Shown: positions 50,360-59,655, counted from the stretch's first letter. The stretch: 64,000 nucleotides of DNA from Ancylobacter sp. SL191 (GCF_026625645.1 NZ_CP113056.1:248001-312000); one strand, 5' to 3'. Made by a program: numbers and translations. Notes: generated by a model not told the origin, from the letters alone.

Positions 50360-51406
50360 TCAGAACTTGTACTGGCCCATGTTTTCCTTGGTCACGCCGA
50401 CCCAGCCCTGACCATAGAGCAGGTTGGGCGCCGCGCCGGCCGGGGTGGTGAGCTTCTCATAGCCCTTGAGGCCGAGATTGAGGCCGGCCTTGATCTCATC
50501 CTTCTTGCCCGAGAGCGCCATCACGGCGAGCTCGTTCATGGCATAGCCGGCGACCGCCGGATCCCAGAACTGGATATACTGGATGTCGCCATCGGCGAGA
50601 TACTTGCCGGCGACGGACGGCAGGCCGGTGCCGGAGAAGAACACCTTGCCCTTGAGGCCGCGCTCGGCGATCAGCCGGCCGGCGCCCGCCGAGGTCGGCA
50701 TCGGGCCGCCAATGATGCCGTTCACGTCCGGGTAGGTGGTGAGGGCTTCCGACAGGCGGTTATAGTCGGTGTTGGCGTCGTCATAGGTTTCGAGGCGTTG
50801 GGTGGCGAGCGCCATGTCGGGGAAGTGCTTCTTCTGGTACTCGATGGCGCCGTCGATCCACTCGTTCTGCGACTGCGAGGTCAGGCTGCCGACCGTGGCG
50901 AGGTACTTGCCCTTGCCGCCGGTGTACTTGCCGAGCACTTCCATGAGCTGGGCGCCATAGGCCTTGTTGTCGAAGGCTTCGAGAACGTAGTCGGCGTTCT
51001 TCAGGTTCGAGGCTTCGTGCGCGATGACGACGATGCCGCGATCGCGGGCCTTCTTCAGAACGGGCTCCACCGCCTCGACCGAGAAGGGCACGATGCAGAT
51101 GGCGTCGACGCCCTGGGCGATCAGATTCTCGATCAGCTGCACCTGCGCGGCGGCGTCGGCCTGGCTGGGGCCGACCTGCCACACATCCATGCCGGTGTCG
51201 GTGCCGAACTGCTTCACCCCGTCACGCATCCGGTCGAACCAGGCGATGCCGTCGACCTTGACCACGGTGGCGATGGAGAACTTCTTGCCGGTGGCGGCGG
51301 CAGTGATGTCCTTGCGCACCTGGCTGGTGTCGACCACGCCATCGGCGAGGGCGGGCAGCGCGAGCAGCGACAGCCCGGCGGCGAGGGTGAGTAGGGTCTT
51401 TCTCAT
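50360..51406 (-). CDS. ABC importer periplasmic sugar-binding protein
   Basis: A 348-residue periplasmic binding protein of the ribose/autoinducer-2 type. A signal peptide (MRKTLLTLAAGLSLLALPALA) is followed by KFSIATVVKVDGIAWFDRMRDGVKQFG, LIENLIAQGVDAICIVPFS, GIVVIAHEASNL and a hinge region ending in GVTKENMGQYKF. GGGAGG precedes ATG 51406. Between deoC and the ATPase gene, it presumably binds deoxyribose or a deoxynucleoside; the ligand is inferred from the operon only. Confidence 0.9.
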   Translation of the reverse strand: MRKTLLTLAAGLSLLALPALADGVVDTSQVRKDITAAATGKKFSIATVVKVDGIAWFDRMRDGVKQFGTDTGMDVWQVGPSQADAAAQVQLIENLIAQGVDAICIVPFSVEAVEPVLKKARDRGIVVIAHEASNLKNADYVLEAFDNKAYGAQLMEVLGKYTGGKGKYLATVGSLTSQSQNEWIDGAIEYQKKHFPDMALATQRLETYDDANTDYNRLSEALTTYPDVNGIIGGPMPTSAGAGRLIAERGLKGKVFFSGTGLPSVAGKYLADGDIQYIQFWDPAVAGYAMNELAVMALSGKKDEIKAGLNLGLKGYEKLTTPAGAAPNLLYGQGWVGVTKENMGQYKF

Positions 51407-51484
51407 GGATGTCCTCCCAGACATGCGTTTGATCTTGAGATCGCTCGTGATCGTGTGGCGTTCGATCTTGTGGCGTTGAGTCGG

Positions 51485-52183
51485 TCAGTAGCCCGCCGTA
51501 GCCGGGGCGGCGCCTCCGACAATGGCGAGGCTGGCACTGGCGCCGATGCGGGTGGCGCCGGCATCGATCATCGCCCAGGCGGTGGCGGCATCGCGCACCC
51601 CGCCGGAGGCCTTCACGCCCATCGCCGGGCCGACCACCCGACGCATCAGCGCGATATCGGCGACAGTGGCGCCGCCGGTGGAGAAGCCGGTCGAGGTCTT
51701 CACGAAATCCGCGCCGATCTCGCGCGAGAGGCGGCAGGCCGCTTCCTTCTGCGCGTCGGTCAGCAAGCAGGTTTCGAGGATGACCTTGAGCACGGTCCCG
51801 GTCGTGGCGGCGCGCACGGCGGCGAGGTCGCTCCGGCAGCGCGCGAGGTCGCCCTCGATCAGCGCGCCAATGTCGAGGACCATGTCGATTTCCTGCGCCC
51901 CGGCGGCGATGGCGAGCGCGGCTTCCGCCGCCTTGGCGGCGGCACCGCCCGCGCCGAGCGGGAAGCCGATGACCACGCAGGTCTTCACCGGGCTGCCGGC
52001 GAGGCGGCCGGCGACGAAGGCGGCATGGACGGCGTTGACGCAGACAGAGGCGAAGCCATGGGCGAGCGCCTCGTCGCAATGACGCGCCACCTCGGCCCGC
52101 GAGGCCTCGGCCTTGAGGATCGTATGGTCGATGAAACCGGCCAGCGCGCGCGGATCCCGCGGCGCCTGTGCATTTTCTGCCAT
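51485..52183 (-). CDS. deoC: Deoxyribose-phosphate aldolase
   Basis: A 232-residue class I aldolase that splits 2-deoxyribose 5-phosphate into glyceraldehyde 3-phosphate and acetaldehyde. Landmarks are LAGFIDHTILKAEAS, SVCVNAVHAAFVAG, VIGFPLGAG, the Schiff-base lysine in DFVKTSTGFSTGGAT, and MGVKASGGVRD. ATG 52183 is chosen; upstream in-frame codons run through the operator. It is the first gene of the minus-strand operon and faces deoR, which places the whole importer under deoxyribose control. Confidence 0.95.
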   Translation of the reverse strand: MAENAQAPRDPRALAGFIDHTILKAEASRAEVARHCDEALAHGFASVCVNAVHAAFVAGRLAGSPVKTCVVIGFPLGAGGAAAKAAEAALAIAAGAQEIDMVLDIGALIEGDLARCRSDLAAVRAATTGTVLKVILETCLLTDAQKEAACRLSREIGADFVKTSTGFSTGGATVADIALMRRVVGPAMGVKASGGVRDAATAWAMIDAGATRIGASASLAIVGGAAPATAGY

Positions 52184-52203
52184 TGAATGTCTCGATCTGG
52201 CGT

Positions 52204-52227
52204 AATTTGTTATAATTATCACAAATT
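52204..52227. promoter_or_regulatory. DeoR-type operator, 24-bp near-perfect palindrome
   Basis: AATTTGTTATAATTATCACA and the following AATT form a 24-bp palindrome with one mismatched pair, very AT-rich in a GC-rich genome, in the 120-bp gap between deoC and deoR. It lies 21 nt upstream of deoC and so overlaps its promoter. The adjacent DeoR regulator is the natural binder. It differs from the E. coli DeoR site but shares the AT-rich palindromic form. Confidence 0.7.
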
Positions 52228-52303
52228 TTGTTGCGAACATTTCATGCGTCCCTTGACGAGTCAAGGCCGAGCGTCGATGGAAGTGAGGGCGACGGGGGAA
52301 GCT

Positions 52304-52999
52304 GTGAAAAAGTCCGAACGCATCCGGCAACTGGATGAGCGGCTGCGCGCCGCAGGCGTGCTGCATCTGCGCGACGCCGCCGAGCATCTCGGCGTCTCGG
52401 AGATGACGGTGCGCCGCGACCTCGCCGCCTCACCCGATCTGTTCAGCTATTTCGGCGGCTACATCCTGCCCGCCGGCGGCGAGCGCGCCTCGACCTACCG
52501 GCTCGATACCGAAGCCGATGCCCATGCCGAGGCGAAGGAACTGGCGGGCCGTGCGGCGGCGCGGCTGGTCGAGCCCGACGACACCATCTTCATCGACTGC
52601 GGCACCACCACGCCGCGCATGATCGACCACCTGCCCGTCACCGGGCGGCTCACCGTCATCACCTATGCGATGAACATCGCCGCGCGGGTGGCGGGGCGGC
52701 CCAATACCAGCCTGATCCTGCTCGGCGGGCTGTTCCACGCCTCATCGCAGACCTTCTCCGGCGAGGAGGCGCTGCGCACGCTGGAGCGGCTCGGCATCAG
52801 CAAGGCGTTCATCTCCGCCGGCGGCGTCCACGCCCAGCACGGCGTCACCTGCTCGAACTTCCACGAGGTGCCGATCAAGCAGGCGGTGCTGGCGCGGGCG
52901 GGCGCGGCCTATCTGGTGGTCGACACCAGCAAGCTGGACAAGATCAAGCCGGCCTATTTCGCCCGGCCGGAGCAGTTCGCGCGGGTCATCACGGATTAA
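52304..52999 (+). CDS. deoR: DeoR family transcriptional repressor of the deo operon
   Basis: A repressor of about 231 residues. The N-terminal helix-turn-helix contains LHLRDAAEHLGVSEMTVRRDLAAS, and the C-terminal sugar-phosphate sensing domain contains DDTIFIDCGTTTPRMI, LLGGLFHASSQTFSGEEA and YLVVDTSKLDKIKPAYF. It resembles E. coli DeoR, including FGGYILP after the DNA-binding part. I favour GTG 52304 with GGGGGAAG just upstream; ATG 52277 and ATG 52187 are in frame, but the latter would start next to the operator. Deoxyribose 5-phosphate is the likely inducer. Confidence 0.9.
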   Translation: MKKSERIRQLDERLRAAGVLHLRDAAEHLGVSEMTVRRDLAASPDLFSYFGGYILPAGGERASTYRLDTEADAHAEAKELAGRAAARLVEPDDTIFIDCGTTTPRMIDHLPVTGRLTVITYAMNIAARVAGRPNTSLILLGGLFHASSQTFSGEEALRTLERLGISKAFISAGGVHAQHGVTCSNFHEVPIKQAVLARAGAAYLVVDTSKLDKIKPAYFARPEQFARVITD

Positions 53000-53136
53000 C
53001 CCAGCCGGCGACGGCGCGCGTGGCGGGCTGGCAACCATGTCATGCGCCGTGCATGGACCGGGCCCGCCCCCTTTGCTAGAAGCGCGCGGCGCGCCCGCCG
53101 GGCGCTCCTCGACTGATCGCAGCGGACCAGAGCCCC

Positions 53137-54255
53137 ATGCCCGCCGAAATGAGCCACGCCGACGACTTGCTCGCGCTCTATGCGCGCGCCGGATTCGCGC
53201 GTGTCGAGCCGCCGGTGCTCCAGCCGGCCGACGCCTTTCTCGACCTCTCCGGCGAGGAAATGCGGCGGACCATGTTCATCACCACCGACCCGGAGGGGCG
53301 CGAGCTCTGCCTGCGGCCGGACCTCACTCTGCCAGTGTGCCGCCTCTACATCGCCGACGGTGCCGCCCAGCCGCGCGATTTCGCCTATCTCGGCCCGGTG
53401 TTCCGCTCGGATGTCGCGCAGGGCGAGCTGTTGCAGGCGGGCGTCGAGTCCTTCGGCCGCACGGATCGCGAGGCCGCCGATGCCGAGCTTCTGGCGCTGG
53501 GACTGGAGACGGCCGCGCTCTGGGGCGTGATCGACCCGACCATCCGCCTCGGCGATGCCGGTCTGTTCGCAGCGCTGCTCGACGCGCTCGACCTGCCGCC
53601 CGGCTGGCGGCGCCGGCTGATGAAGGATTTCGCCCGTTCCGGCGATCTGCGCGCCGATCTCGAGGCGCTGAAGCAGCGCCCGCAAGCCGGCGGCGTCTCC
53701 GCCCATGCCGGCGTGCTCTCGGCGCTGGCCGGCTCCGACCCCGCCGCCGCCCGCGCGCTGGTGGCGGACCTGCTGTCCATCGCCGGCATCACCACGGTGG
53801 CCGGCCGCACCGTCTCGGAAATCGCCGAGCGTTTCCTGGAGCAGGCCGCGCCGGGCGACGCGGAGGGGCTGGCGCCGGAGAAGGTCGCAGTATTGGAGCG
53901 CTATCTCGCCATTCAGGGCAATCCCGACGCCGCCGCCGGCGCGCTGCGGGCGCTGGCCGACGAGGCCGGGCTGGACCTTGCCGCCGCGCTCGACAGCTTC
54001 GAGAGCCGCACCAATTTCATCGCCGCGCAGGGCATCGAGCCCGAGCGCCTGTCCTTCGCCGCCGCCTTTGGCCGGCCGCTCGACTATTACAGCGGCATGG
54101 TGTTCGAGCTGCACGAGAATGGAAACGGCGCGCCGCTGGTCGCCGGCGGGCGCTATGACGGGCTGCTCGCCCGGCTCGGCGCGCCCGGTCCGGTGCCGGC
54201 GGTCGGCTTCGCCGTGTGGCTCGATCGCCTCGACGCCGTGGAGGCGCGCCAATGA
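53137..54255 (+). CDS. hisZ: ATP phosphoribosyltransferase regulatory subunit
   Basis: A 372-residue HisRS-like protein lacking aminoacylation activity that assembles with HisG and mediates histidine control of the first step of histidine synthesis. It shares the class II fold: [90 protein letters not shown] and [12 protein letters not shown]. It overlaps hisG by 4 nt. hisS, often next to hisZG in Rhizobiales, is at the other end of the window. Confidence 0.93.
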   Translation: MPAEMSHADDLLALYARAGFARVEPPVLQPADAFLDLSGEEMRRTMFITTDPEGRELCLRPDLTLPVCRLYIADGAAQPRDFAYLGPVFRSDVAQGELLQAGVESFGRTDREAADAELLALGLETAALWGVIDPTIRLGDAGLFAALLDALDLPPGWRRRLMKDFARSGDLRADLEALKQRPQAGGVSAHAGVLSALAGSDPAAARALVADLLSIAGITTVAGRTVSEIAERFLEQAAPGDAEGLAPEKVAVLERYLAIQGNPDAAAGALRALADEAGLDLAAALDSFESRTNFIAAQGIEPERLSFAAAFGRPLDYYSGMVFELHENGNGAPLVAGGRYDGLLARLGAPGPVPAVGFAVWLDRLDAVEARQ

Positions 54256-55226
54256 CTACCCCGCTGATCGTCGCCGTGCCCTCCAAGGGCCGGTTGCAGG
54301 AAAACGCCACCGGCTTCTTCGGTCGCGCCGGCATGACGCTGAACCAGTCGCGCGGGGCGCGCGACTATCGCGGCACACTGTCGGGCGTCGAGGGGGTGGA
54401 GGTCGCCTATCTCTCGGCTTCCGAGATCGCCAGCCAGCTCGCGGCGGGCGCCGTGCATCTCGGCGTCACCGGCGAGGATCTGGTGCGCGAGAGCATTCCC
54501 GACGCCGATTCAAAGGTTTTGCTGGTGGAAGGCCTCGGCTTTGGCCATGCCAATGTCGTGGTGGCGGTGCCGCAGGCCTGGATCGACGTGCGCACCATGC
54601 GCGACCTCGACGATGTGGCGACGCATTTCCATGCGAGCCGCGGCCGGCGCATGCGCGTGGCGACCAAATATCTCACCCTCACCCGCGCCTTCTTCGCCCG
54701 CCACGGCATCGTCGATTACCGCATCGTCGAAAGTCTGGGCGCCACCGAGGGCACGCCGGCGGCCGGCACGGCGGAGCTGATCGTCGACATCACCACCACC
54801 GGCTCGACGCTGGCGGCGAACGCGCTGAAGGTTGTGGATGACGGGGTGATCCTGCGCTCCGAGGCCAATCTCGTCGCCTCGCTCTCGGCCGACTGGAACA
54901 CGGGCGCGCGGGCGGCGGCGCGGGCGCTGCTCGACCGGGTGACCGCCGCCAAGCGCGCGGCCACCATGCGCGAGGTGAAGACGCGCTTCACCGCCTGCGA
55001 CAGCCTGGTGGTGAGCGAGGCGGTGCGCCGCTTCCGCTGCACCGCGCCCTTCGGCGCGCCGACCTCGTCCGGCATGGTGACGCTGCACTGTCCGCCTGAC
55101 ACGCTGCACGGCCTCGCCGTGTTCCTGCGCGAGAAGGGAGCGTCGACGGTGTCGGTTGGTCCGCTCGACTATGTGTTCGCGGCCGAGAACCCGCTCTACG
55201 CCAAGCTGGAAGCCAAGATCGGGTAG
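54252..55226 (+). CDS. hisG: ATP phosphoribosyltransferase
   Basis: Joins ATP and PRPP in the first step of histidine synthesis. At 324 residues it is long. The catalytic part shows [47 protein letters not shown], and the PRPP loop [19 protein letters not shown]. About 85 extra residues after 235 ([46 protein letters not shown]) look like the ACT-like regulatory domain of long HisG. Short HisG needs HisZ and long HisG usually does not, yet hisZ overlaps it here. ATG 54252 is fixed by the overlap. Confidence 0.93.
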   Translation: MTTPLIVAVPSKGRLQENATGFFGRAGMTLNQSRGARDYRGTLSGVEGVEVAYLSASEIASQLAAGAVHLGVTGEDLVRESIPDADSKVLLVEGLGFGHANVVVAVPQAWIDVRTMRDLDDVATHFHASRGRRMRVATKYLTLTRAFFARHGIVDYRIVESLGATEGTPAAGTAELIVDITTTGSTLAANALKVVDDGVILRSEANLVASLSADWNTGARAAARALLDRVTAAKRAATMREVKTRFTACDSLVVSEAVRRFRCTAPFGAPTSSGMVTLHCPPDTLHGLAVFLREKGASTVSVGPLDYVFAAENPLYAKLEAKIG

Positions 55227-55247
55227 CATTCCCTCAATTCAGCCGTC

Positions 55248-55278
55248 GTCCCGGACGGCCGGCAGGCCGATCCGGGAC
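55248..55278. repeat. REP-like intergenic palindrome (type 1)
   Basis: GTCCCGGACGGCC, a GGCA loop and GGCCGATCCGGGAC form a hairpin after hisG, convergent with cysG. The core matches the palindrome at 23281-23314, marking it as a dispersed repeat rather than a dedicated terminator. Confidence 0.6.
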
Positions 55279-55346
55279 CGTATGCCAATCCTGAGCACGA
55301 TCCTGGCTCTGCGCTACGCTTCGGCCGGGATTACAGCAAAGGGCGG

Positions 55347-56846
55347 TCAGCCCTGCGCCGCCTGCGCGTCGTCCACGCCGTCGAGGGCGGCGAAGGCGGG
55401 GGCTTCGCCCAGCGCGTGGCCGAACAGGACGAGGCAGGGGCCGGTGGCGCCGTCGGAAACCGCCTGCTCGAGCGCGGCGGCAAGCGTGCCCACCGTCGCA
55501 GGCACCTGCCGCTCCTGCGGGCGGGTGGCAGCGAAGATGGCGATGGCCGGCGTCGCCGGATCGAGCCCGGCTGCCATGGCCTTGGCCGCGAGTTCGGCCC
55601 AGGTGCGCTGGGGCATGTAGACCACCGTGGTCGCGGCGGGGTCGGCGAGCGCGCCCCAGTCGAGATCGCGCGGAAGCTTGCCGTCGCGCGCATGGGCGGT
55701 GACGAATTGCAGCCGGCGGGCATGGTCGCGATGGGTGAGCGAGGTGGCGAGCCGGCTCGCGGCGCCCTGCGCGGCGGTGATGCCGGGCACCACCTCGACC
55801 GGCAGGCCGGCCTTGCGGGCTTCCGCGATTTCCTCGCCGGCGCGGCCGAACACCATCGGGTCGCCGCCCTTGAGGCGGACCACGCGCTTGCCTTGCTTCG
55901 CCAGCGCCACCATCAGCGCGTTGATGTCGTCCTGCTTGCAGGAGGGCTTGTAGCCGGTCTTGCCGACCAGCATCTTGCGCGCCTCGCGCCGGGCGACATC
56001 GAGCACCGCCGGGGCGACGAGATCATCATAGAGCACGACATCGGCCGATTGCAGCACCCGCACGGCCTTCAGCGTCAGCAGTTCCGGGTCGCCCGGCCCG
56101 GCGCCGACCAGCGCGACCGAGCCGCGCGGGGAATCGCTGCGCCCGGTCTGTGCATCGGCGAGCAGATCGGCCTTCAGCGCCTCGGAGGGCTCCTCCTCGG
56201 GGGCTTCCAGCGCCGCGCCGGTGAAACGCTCCCAGAAGCGTCGGCGGCCCTGATAGGACAGCTCCAGCGCCTGCACCGCCGGGCGCCACTGGCGCGCCGC
56301 CTCGGCCCAGCGCTTGAAGCCCTGCGGGATCACCGCCTCGATCTTGGCCCGCACCGCCTGCCCGAACACCGGGGCAGCGCCGTCCGTGGAGATACCGACC
56401 ACCAGCGGCGAGCGGTTGACGATGGCGCCGAAGGCGAAGTCGCAATAGGCGGGCTTGTCGACGACATTCACCGGCACGCCGGCGGCCTGCGCGGCGGCGC
56501 GGAAGCGGGCGCAGTCGTCCTCTTCCTCCAGCGCGCCGATGGCGAGCGCCGCGCCGACCAGATCCTCCGGCGCCCAGTCCCGGGCGATCAGCGTGATCGC
56601 GCCGGCGGGCGGGGCGCTCGCGAGCGCCAGCAGATCCTCGCAGAACTCGGCGGCGTAGACGAGGAGCTCGGCGCCAGCCGCAGCAAGCAGTTCCGCCTTC
56701 CAGGCGGCGGCTTCCGAGCCGCCGGCCAGCACGACGCGCCGGCCTTCCAGCGTGAAGAACACCGGCAGGCGCGCCAGCGGCGCCATGCGCGCCCCATTCG
56801 GGGCGGCGCGGCGGGACGGGGCGGGCGGCGGCGTATCGGTGCTCAT
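55347..56846 (-). CDS. cysG: Siroheme synthase (uroporphyrinogen-III methyltransferase / precorrin-2 dehydrogenase-ferrochelatase)
   Basis: A 499-residue two-domain enzyme making siroheme, the cofactor of sulfite and nitrite reductases. The N-terminal CysG_B part (about 24-230) has LARLPVFFTLEGRRVVLAGGSEAAAWKA, NVVDKPAYCDFAFGAIVNR and GISTDGAAPVFGQAVRAKIE. The C-terminal methyltransferase (about 245-480) has VALVGAGPGDPELLTLKAVRVLQSADVVLYDDLV, VRLKGGDPMVFGRAGEE, VVPGITAAQGAASRL and TTVVYMP. It lies after the UPF0114 gene and has an AT-rich leader, so it probably has its own promoter. Confidence 0.95.
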   Translation of the reverse strand: MSTDTPPPAPSRRAAPNGARMAPLARLPVFFTLEGRRVVLAGGSEAAAWKAELLAAAGAELLVYAAEFCEDLLALASAPPAGAITLIARDWAPEDLVGAALAIGALEEEDDCARFRAAAQAAGVPVNVVDKPAYCDFAFGAIVNRSPLVVGISTDGAAPVFGQAVRAKIEAVIPQGFKRWAEAARQWRPAVQALELSYQGRRRFWERFTGAALEAPEEEPSEALKADLLADAQTGRSDSPRGSVALVGAGPGDPELLTLKAVRVLQSADVVLYDDLVAPAVLDVARREARKMLVGKTGYKPSCKQDDINALMVALAKQGKRVVRLKGGDPMVFGRAGEEIAEARKAGLPVEVVPGITAAQGAASRLATSLTHRDHARRLQFVTAHARDGKLPRDLDWGALADPAATTVVYMPQRTWAELAAKAMAAGLDPATPAIAIFAATRPQERQVPATVGTLAAALEQAVSDGATGPCLVLFGHALGEAPAFAALDGVDDAQAAQG

Positions 56847-56902
56847 GGCGGGTCGGTCGGGCTCGCGAAGGGAATGGCGCTTATTACACAGACTTTACGT
56901 CC

Positions 56903-56914
56903 ATTGAAATCAAT
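56903..56914. promoter_or_regulatory. AT-rich palindrome before cysG
   Basis: ATTGAAATCAAT, with 5-bp arms, sits in an AT-rich stretch (56880-56935) upstream of cysG. The short gap between arms differs from the FNR/FixK pattern. It may be part of the cysG promoter or an operator; function is unproven. Confidence 0.3.
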
Positions 56915-56936
56915 AAACGTGTATCGTCCGGTAAAT

Positions 56937-57434
56937 TCAGTGACCCTTTTCCGACAGCCGGTCGGTCCAGGCCAGCACCACGCCGGAGACGACGAACACC
57001 ATGTGGATGATGACCAGCCACATGAGCTGCTTCTCGTCCACGCCCTTGTCGAGATTCATGAAGGCCTTGAGCAGGGCGATGGCGGAGATGGCGACGATGG
57101 AGGCGAGCAGCTTCTGCTTCAGCCCGGCGAAATCGACCTTGGTCATCCATTCCGGCCAGTTTTCATGGCCCTCGGCGTCGATGCGCGAGACGAAATTCTC
57201 ATAGCCTGAAAAGATCACGATGATGACCAGGCTACCGGTGAAGGTCAGGTCGATCAGCGCGAGCAGGCCGAGGATGATGTCGCTCTCGTCCGAGGCATAG
57301 GCATGGGTGACGAAGTGGAACAACTCATGGCCGAACTTGAACAGCAGCACCAGCAGGGCAATGACGAGGCCGATATAGAACGGCGCCATGATCCAGCGGC
57401 TGATGAAGATGAAGCGTTCGATGAGCTTCTGCAT
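56937..57434 (-). CDS. UPF0114 (YqhA) family inner-membrane protein
   Basis: A 165-residue protein with four hydrophobic helices. It shows the UPF0114 pattern: MQKLIERFIFISRWIMAPFYIGLVIAL, LGLLALIDLTFTGSLVIIVIFSGYENFVS, KVDFAGLKQKLLASIVAISAIALLKAFM and a last helix LVIIHMVFVVSGVVLAWTD. Length agrees with the family (about 164). ATG 57434 begins at the conserved QKLIERF; the longer frame to 57524 has no family similarity. Its biochemical role is not established. Confidence 0.92.
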   Translation of the reverse strand: MQKLIERFIFISRWIMAPFYIGLVIALLVLLFKFGHELFHFVTHAYASDESDIILGLLALIDLTFTGSLVIIVIFSGYENFVSRIDAEGHENWPEWMTKVDFAGLKQKLLASIVAISAIALLKAFMNLDKGVDEKQLMWLVIIHMVFVVSGVVLAWTDRLSEKGH

Positions 57435-57510
57435 GGGGCGGGTCCATTCCCTTTCGCGACTGCGAGAGGGGTGACACGACGCCCGCCCGGCGGCAAGGCC
57501 CATGGGCGAA

Positions 57511-57534
57511 CGCCGGCCTTCCATCGGGCCGGCG
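57511..57534. terminator. Terminator-like hairpin before the UPF0114 gene
   Basis: An 8-bp G/C stem (CGCCGGCC / GGCCGGCG) with an 8-nt loop lies between the exported-protein gene and the UPF0114 gene on the minus strand. It lacks a T-tract, so termination would be weak. Confidence 0.4.
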
Positions 57535-57554
57535 CCGCGTCTCAGAGCCCCCCC

Positions 57555-58286
57555 TCAGCGCGGCGGCATCTTCTGGTAGGTGTTCTTGAGGTCGTCCTGA
57601 ATGACCGTTGCCGTGCCGTTGGCGGTGAGCAGCAGGTCGGCGTCGGGCGTGCGCGTCCCATAGCTCCAGCCGGCGGGCAGTTTCAGCTTGGCACCGAGTC
57701 CGGGAAGTTCGGCATAGGTGAGCGTCGGGTCAACGATCTGCGCGTAGGACTGCATGACATAGACCGCCCCGTCCGGCGCGGTGAGGGTGAAGACCGGCTT
57801 GCCGGCCTCGAAGCGGTAGGTGGTGTCGCGCTCGATGGTCTGCTCGCTATAGGCCGGCCCCATGGCCTGATGCAGAGACAGCCCCACCTCGGCGCGCTTG
57901 GCCAGCGTGATGCCGCCGATAGTGATGACCTCGCCGGTCTTGGTGGCACCGGTGGCGATGATGTCGTCCATGATGAAATGGCGCGGGCCGTTCATTACCA
58001 CGGCGAGCGTCTCGAACTGTCGGAAGAGCTGGAGACGGGTGAGCGCCTCCCATTTATCGGCCGGGCAGGCGTCGAAACCGAGCGTGTTGTAAACCGAGGC
58101 GCGCAGCCCCTCGCGCGTCACATGGATGGGCACAATCTCGCAATAGCGCGCATCGCGCAGCGTCGCGGGCAGCTGCGGCACAGGTGGCGCGGGCGACTGG
58201 GCATGCGCGGACGGGGCGGCGAACGGGAGAGCCGCCACGAGGGCGGCGAGGAAAAAGCGGGGTGTCAGGCGGCAGCGGTCGGTCAC
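57555..58286 (-). CDS. Exported protein of unknown function
   Basis: A protein of about 243 residues. The signal peptide (RFFLAALVAALPFAAPSAHA) is cleaved near residue 30. The mature part begins with a proline-rich linker and contains RYCEIVPIHVTREGLRASVYNTLG, GFDACPADKWEAL, GPRHFIMDDII and VYVMQSYAQIVDPTLTYAELPGLGAKLKLPAGW. Two cysteines could form a disulfide. GTG 58286 has GAGGGA upstream; a GTG at 58319 is also possible. I do not recognise a named family. It lies before the UPF0114 gene on the same strand. Confidence 0.75.
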   Translation of the reverse strand: MTDRCRLTPRFFLAALVAALPFAAPSAHAQSPAPPVPQLPATLRDARYCEIVPIHVTREGLRASVYNTLGFDACPADKWEALTRLQLFRQFETLAVVMNGPRHFIMDDIIATGATKTGEVITIGGITLAKRAEVGLSLHQAMGPAYSEQTIERDTTYRFEAGKPVFTLTAPDGAVYVMQSYAQIVDPTLTYAELPGLGAKLKLPAGWSYGTRTPDADLLLTANGTATVIQDDLKNTYQKMPPR

Positions 58287-58427
58287 GGCGGTCCCTCGCG
58301 GGTGGGTCTCAATGACCACAGATTACGTCCCCCGCCCCGCTCGGCGGAAGATGCCGCAGGCGATGCGATCAACAATCGACACCCCCTCGGGAAGGCCGGG
58401 CGGCGGGTGCGCCGCCGCCCGTTCGCG

Positions 58428-59081
58428 TCAGGCAGTGACGCCGGTGCCGATCGGGCAGGAGACGCCGGTGCCGCTGAGCGCGCAATAGCCGTTCGGGTTC
58501 TTGGCAAGGTATTGCTGGTGGTAGTCCTCGGCGAAATAGAACTCCGGCGCCTCGACGATCTCTGTGGTGATCGGCGGGTAGCCCTTGGCCTTCAGCGCCA
58601 CGTCATAGGCGGCGCGGCTCGCCTCAGCGGCGGCCTTCTGTTCGGGCGAGGTGGTGTAGATGCCCGAGCGATAGGTGGTGCCGACATCATTGCCCTGGCG
58701 CATGCCCTGCGTCGGGTCGTGGATCTCCCAGAACAGCTTGAGAAGCTGCTCATAGCTCACCTGATCGGGATCGAAGACCACCAGCACCGCCTCGGCATGG
58801 CCGGTGAGGCCGGTGCAGGTCTCCTCATAGGTCGGGTTCGGGGTGATGCCGTTGATGTAGCCGACGGCGGTAACCCACACGCCGGGCGTCTGCCAGAACT
58901 TGCGTTCCGCGCCCCAGAAGCAGCCGAGGCCGAAGATCGCCGTCTCCAGGCCCTCGGGATAGGGGCCCTTGAGCGGGCGCTTGGTGACGAAATGATGGGT
59001 GGCGGTGGGAAGCGGGCGCGACCGGCCGGGCAGCGCCTCGGCGGGGGTCGGCATTTCGGGACTCTTCTTGAAGAAGAACAT
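58428..59081 (-). CDS. msrA: Peptide-methionine (S)-S-oxide reductase
   Basis: A 217-residue enzyme repairing oxidised methionine. The catalytic motif is [13 protein letters not shown] with the sulfenic-acid-forming Cys, then [54 protein letters not shown] and [11 protein letters not shown] late Cys in [12 protein letters not shown] provides candidate recycling thiols. ATG 59081 gives a short lead ([20 protein letters not shown]), usual for this subgroup; the longer frame to 59303 overlaps the next gene. Confidence 0.95.
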   Translation of the reverse strand: MFFFKKSPEMPTPAEALPGRSRPLPTATHHFVTKRPLKGPYPEGLETAIFGLGCFWGAERKFWQTPGVWVTAVGYINGITPNPTYEETCTGLTGHAEAVLVVFDPDQVSYEQLLKLFWEIHDPTQGMRQGNDVGTTYRSGIYTTSPEQKAAAEASRAAYDVALKAKGYPPITTEIVEAPEFYFAEDYHQQYLAKNPNGYCALSGTGVSCPIGTGVTA

Positions 59082-59170
59082 GGCGCGTCCTCGCGGTGGA
59101 TGACGCCAATGTAAGTAGCGCGAGCGATTTTTGCGAGGGTCGGGGCCGCGCGGCCGATTCGCGAAAGGCG

Positions 59171-59479
59171 TCAGCCGGCGCGCGGGCGGCCCAGCAGCAT
59201 GAGCATCAGGCCGATCACCGCCAGCACGAGAAAGAGCGGCGCCTGAAGGATCGGCGCGATCACCAGATCCCATGTACCGACCGGCAGCCTGTCGCCGATC
59301 CATTGCTGGAAGGCGGCGAGGCTCTCCTCATGGGTGGCGAGCCAGGTGACGCCGAGCGGGGTGGCGACGAGCTCGGCCGAGGCGATGGAGCGCACCCCGT
59401 CCAGCACCAGCGCGACGAAGCCGCCGGCCATCAGCCAGATGCCGAGAAAGCGCAGCAGGAAGCGGATCATGCGCAGCAC
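59171..59479 (-). CDS. Small membrane protein, unknown function
   Basis: About 102 residues with two hydrophobic helices: [20 protein letters not shown] near the start and [20 protein letters not shown] at the end. Between them is a short amphipathic region ([22 protein letters not shown]). GTG 59479 has GAGG 6 nt upstream; ATG 59470 is nearly as good. It looks like the PetM-like helix-hairpin proteins often annotated as hypothetical in Rhizobiales, but I cannot name it. It is divergent from ccoN. Confidence 0.7.
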   Translation of the reverse strand: MLRMIRFLLRFLGIWLMAGGFVALVLDGVRSIASAELVATPLGVTWLATHEESLAAFQQWIGDRLPVGTWDLVIAPILQAPLFLVLAVIGLMLMLLGRPRAG

Positions 59480-59641
59480 GTCGACCTCATCGCCCCAGAG
59501 CTCCGCGCGCCCACACGCGCGCTGTCCCCTCTTAGACGCCCGCGCCGGGCGCGGGCAACCCCATGGCGCGCCCGCATCGAAAACCCCTGCTGCGGCGCGG
59601 CATTGCGCCGCCGCCTCGCGCGTCCGTGAAGACACCTAGCC

Positions 59642-59655
59642 TTGACCTGCATCAA
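59642..59655. promoter_or_regulatory. FNR/FixK-type anaerobox upstream of ccoN
   Basis: TTGACCTGCATCAA matches the TTGAT-N4-ATCAA consensus in nine of ten positions. It lies 101 nt before the ccoN start, where an activator site would be expected. In Rhizobiales the cbb3 operon is classically activated by FixK or FnrN under low oxygen. Confidence 0.85.
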
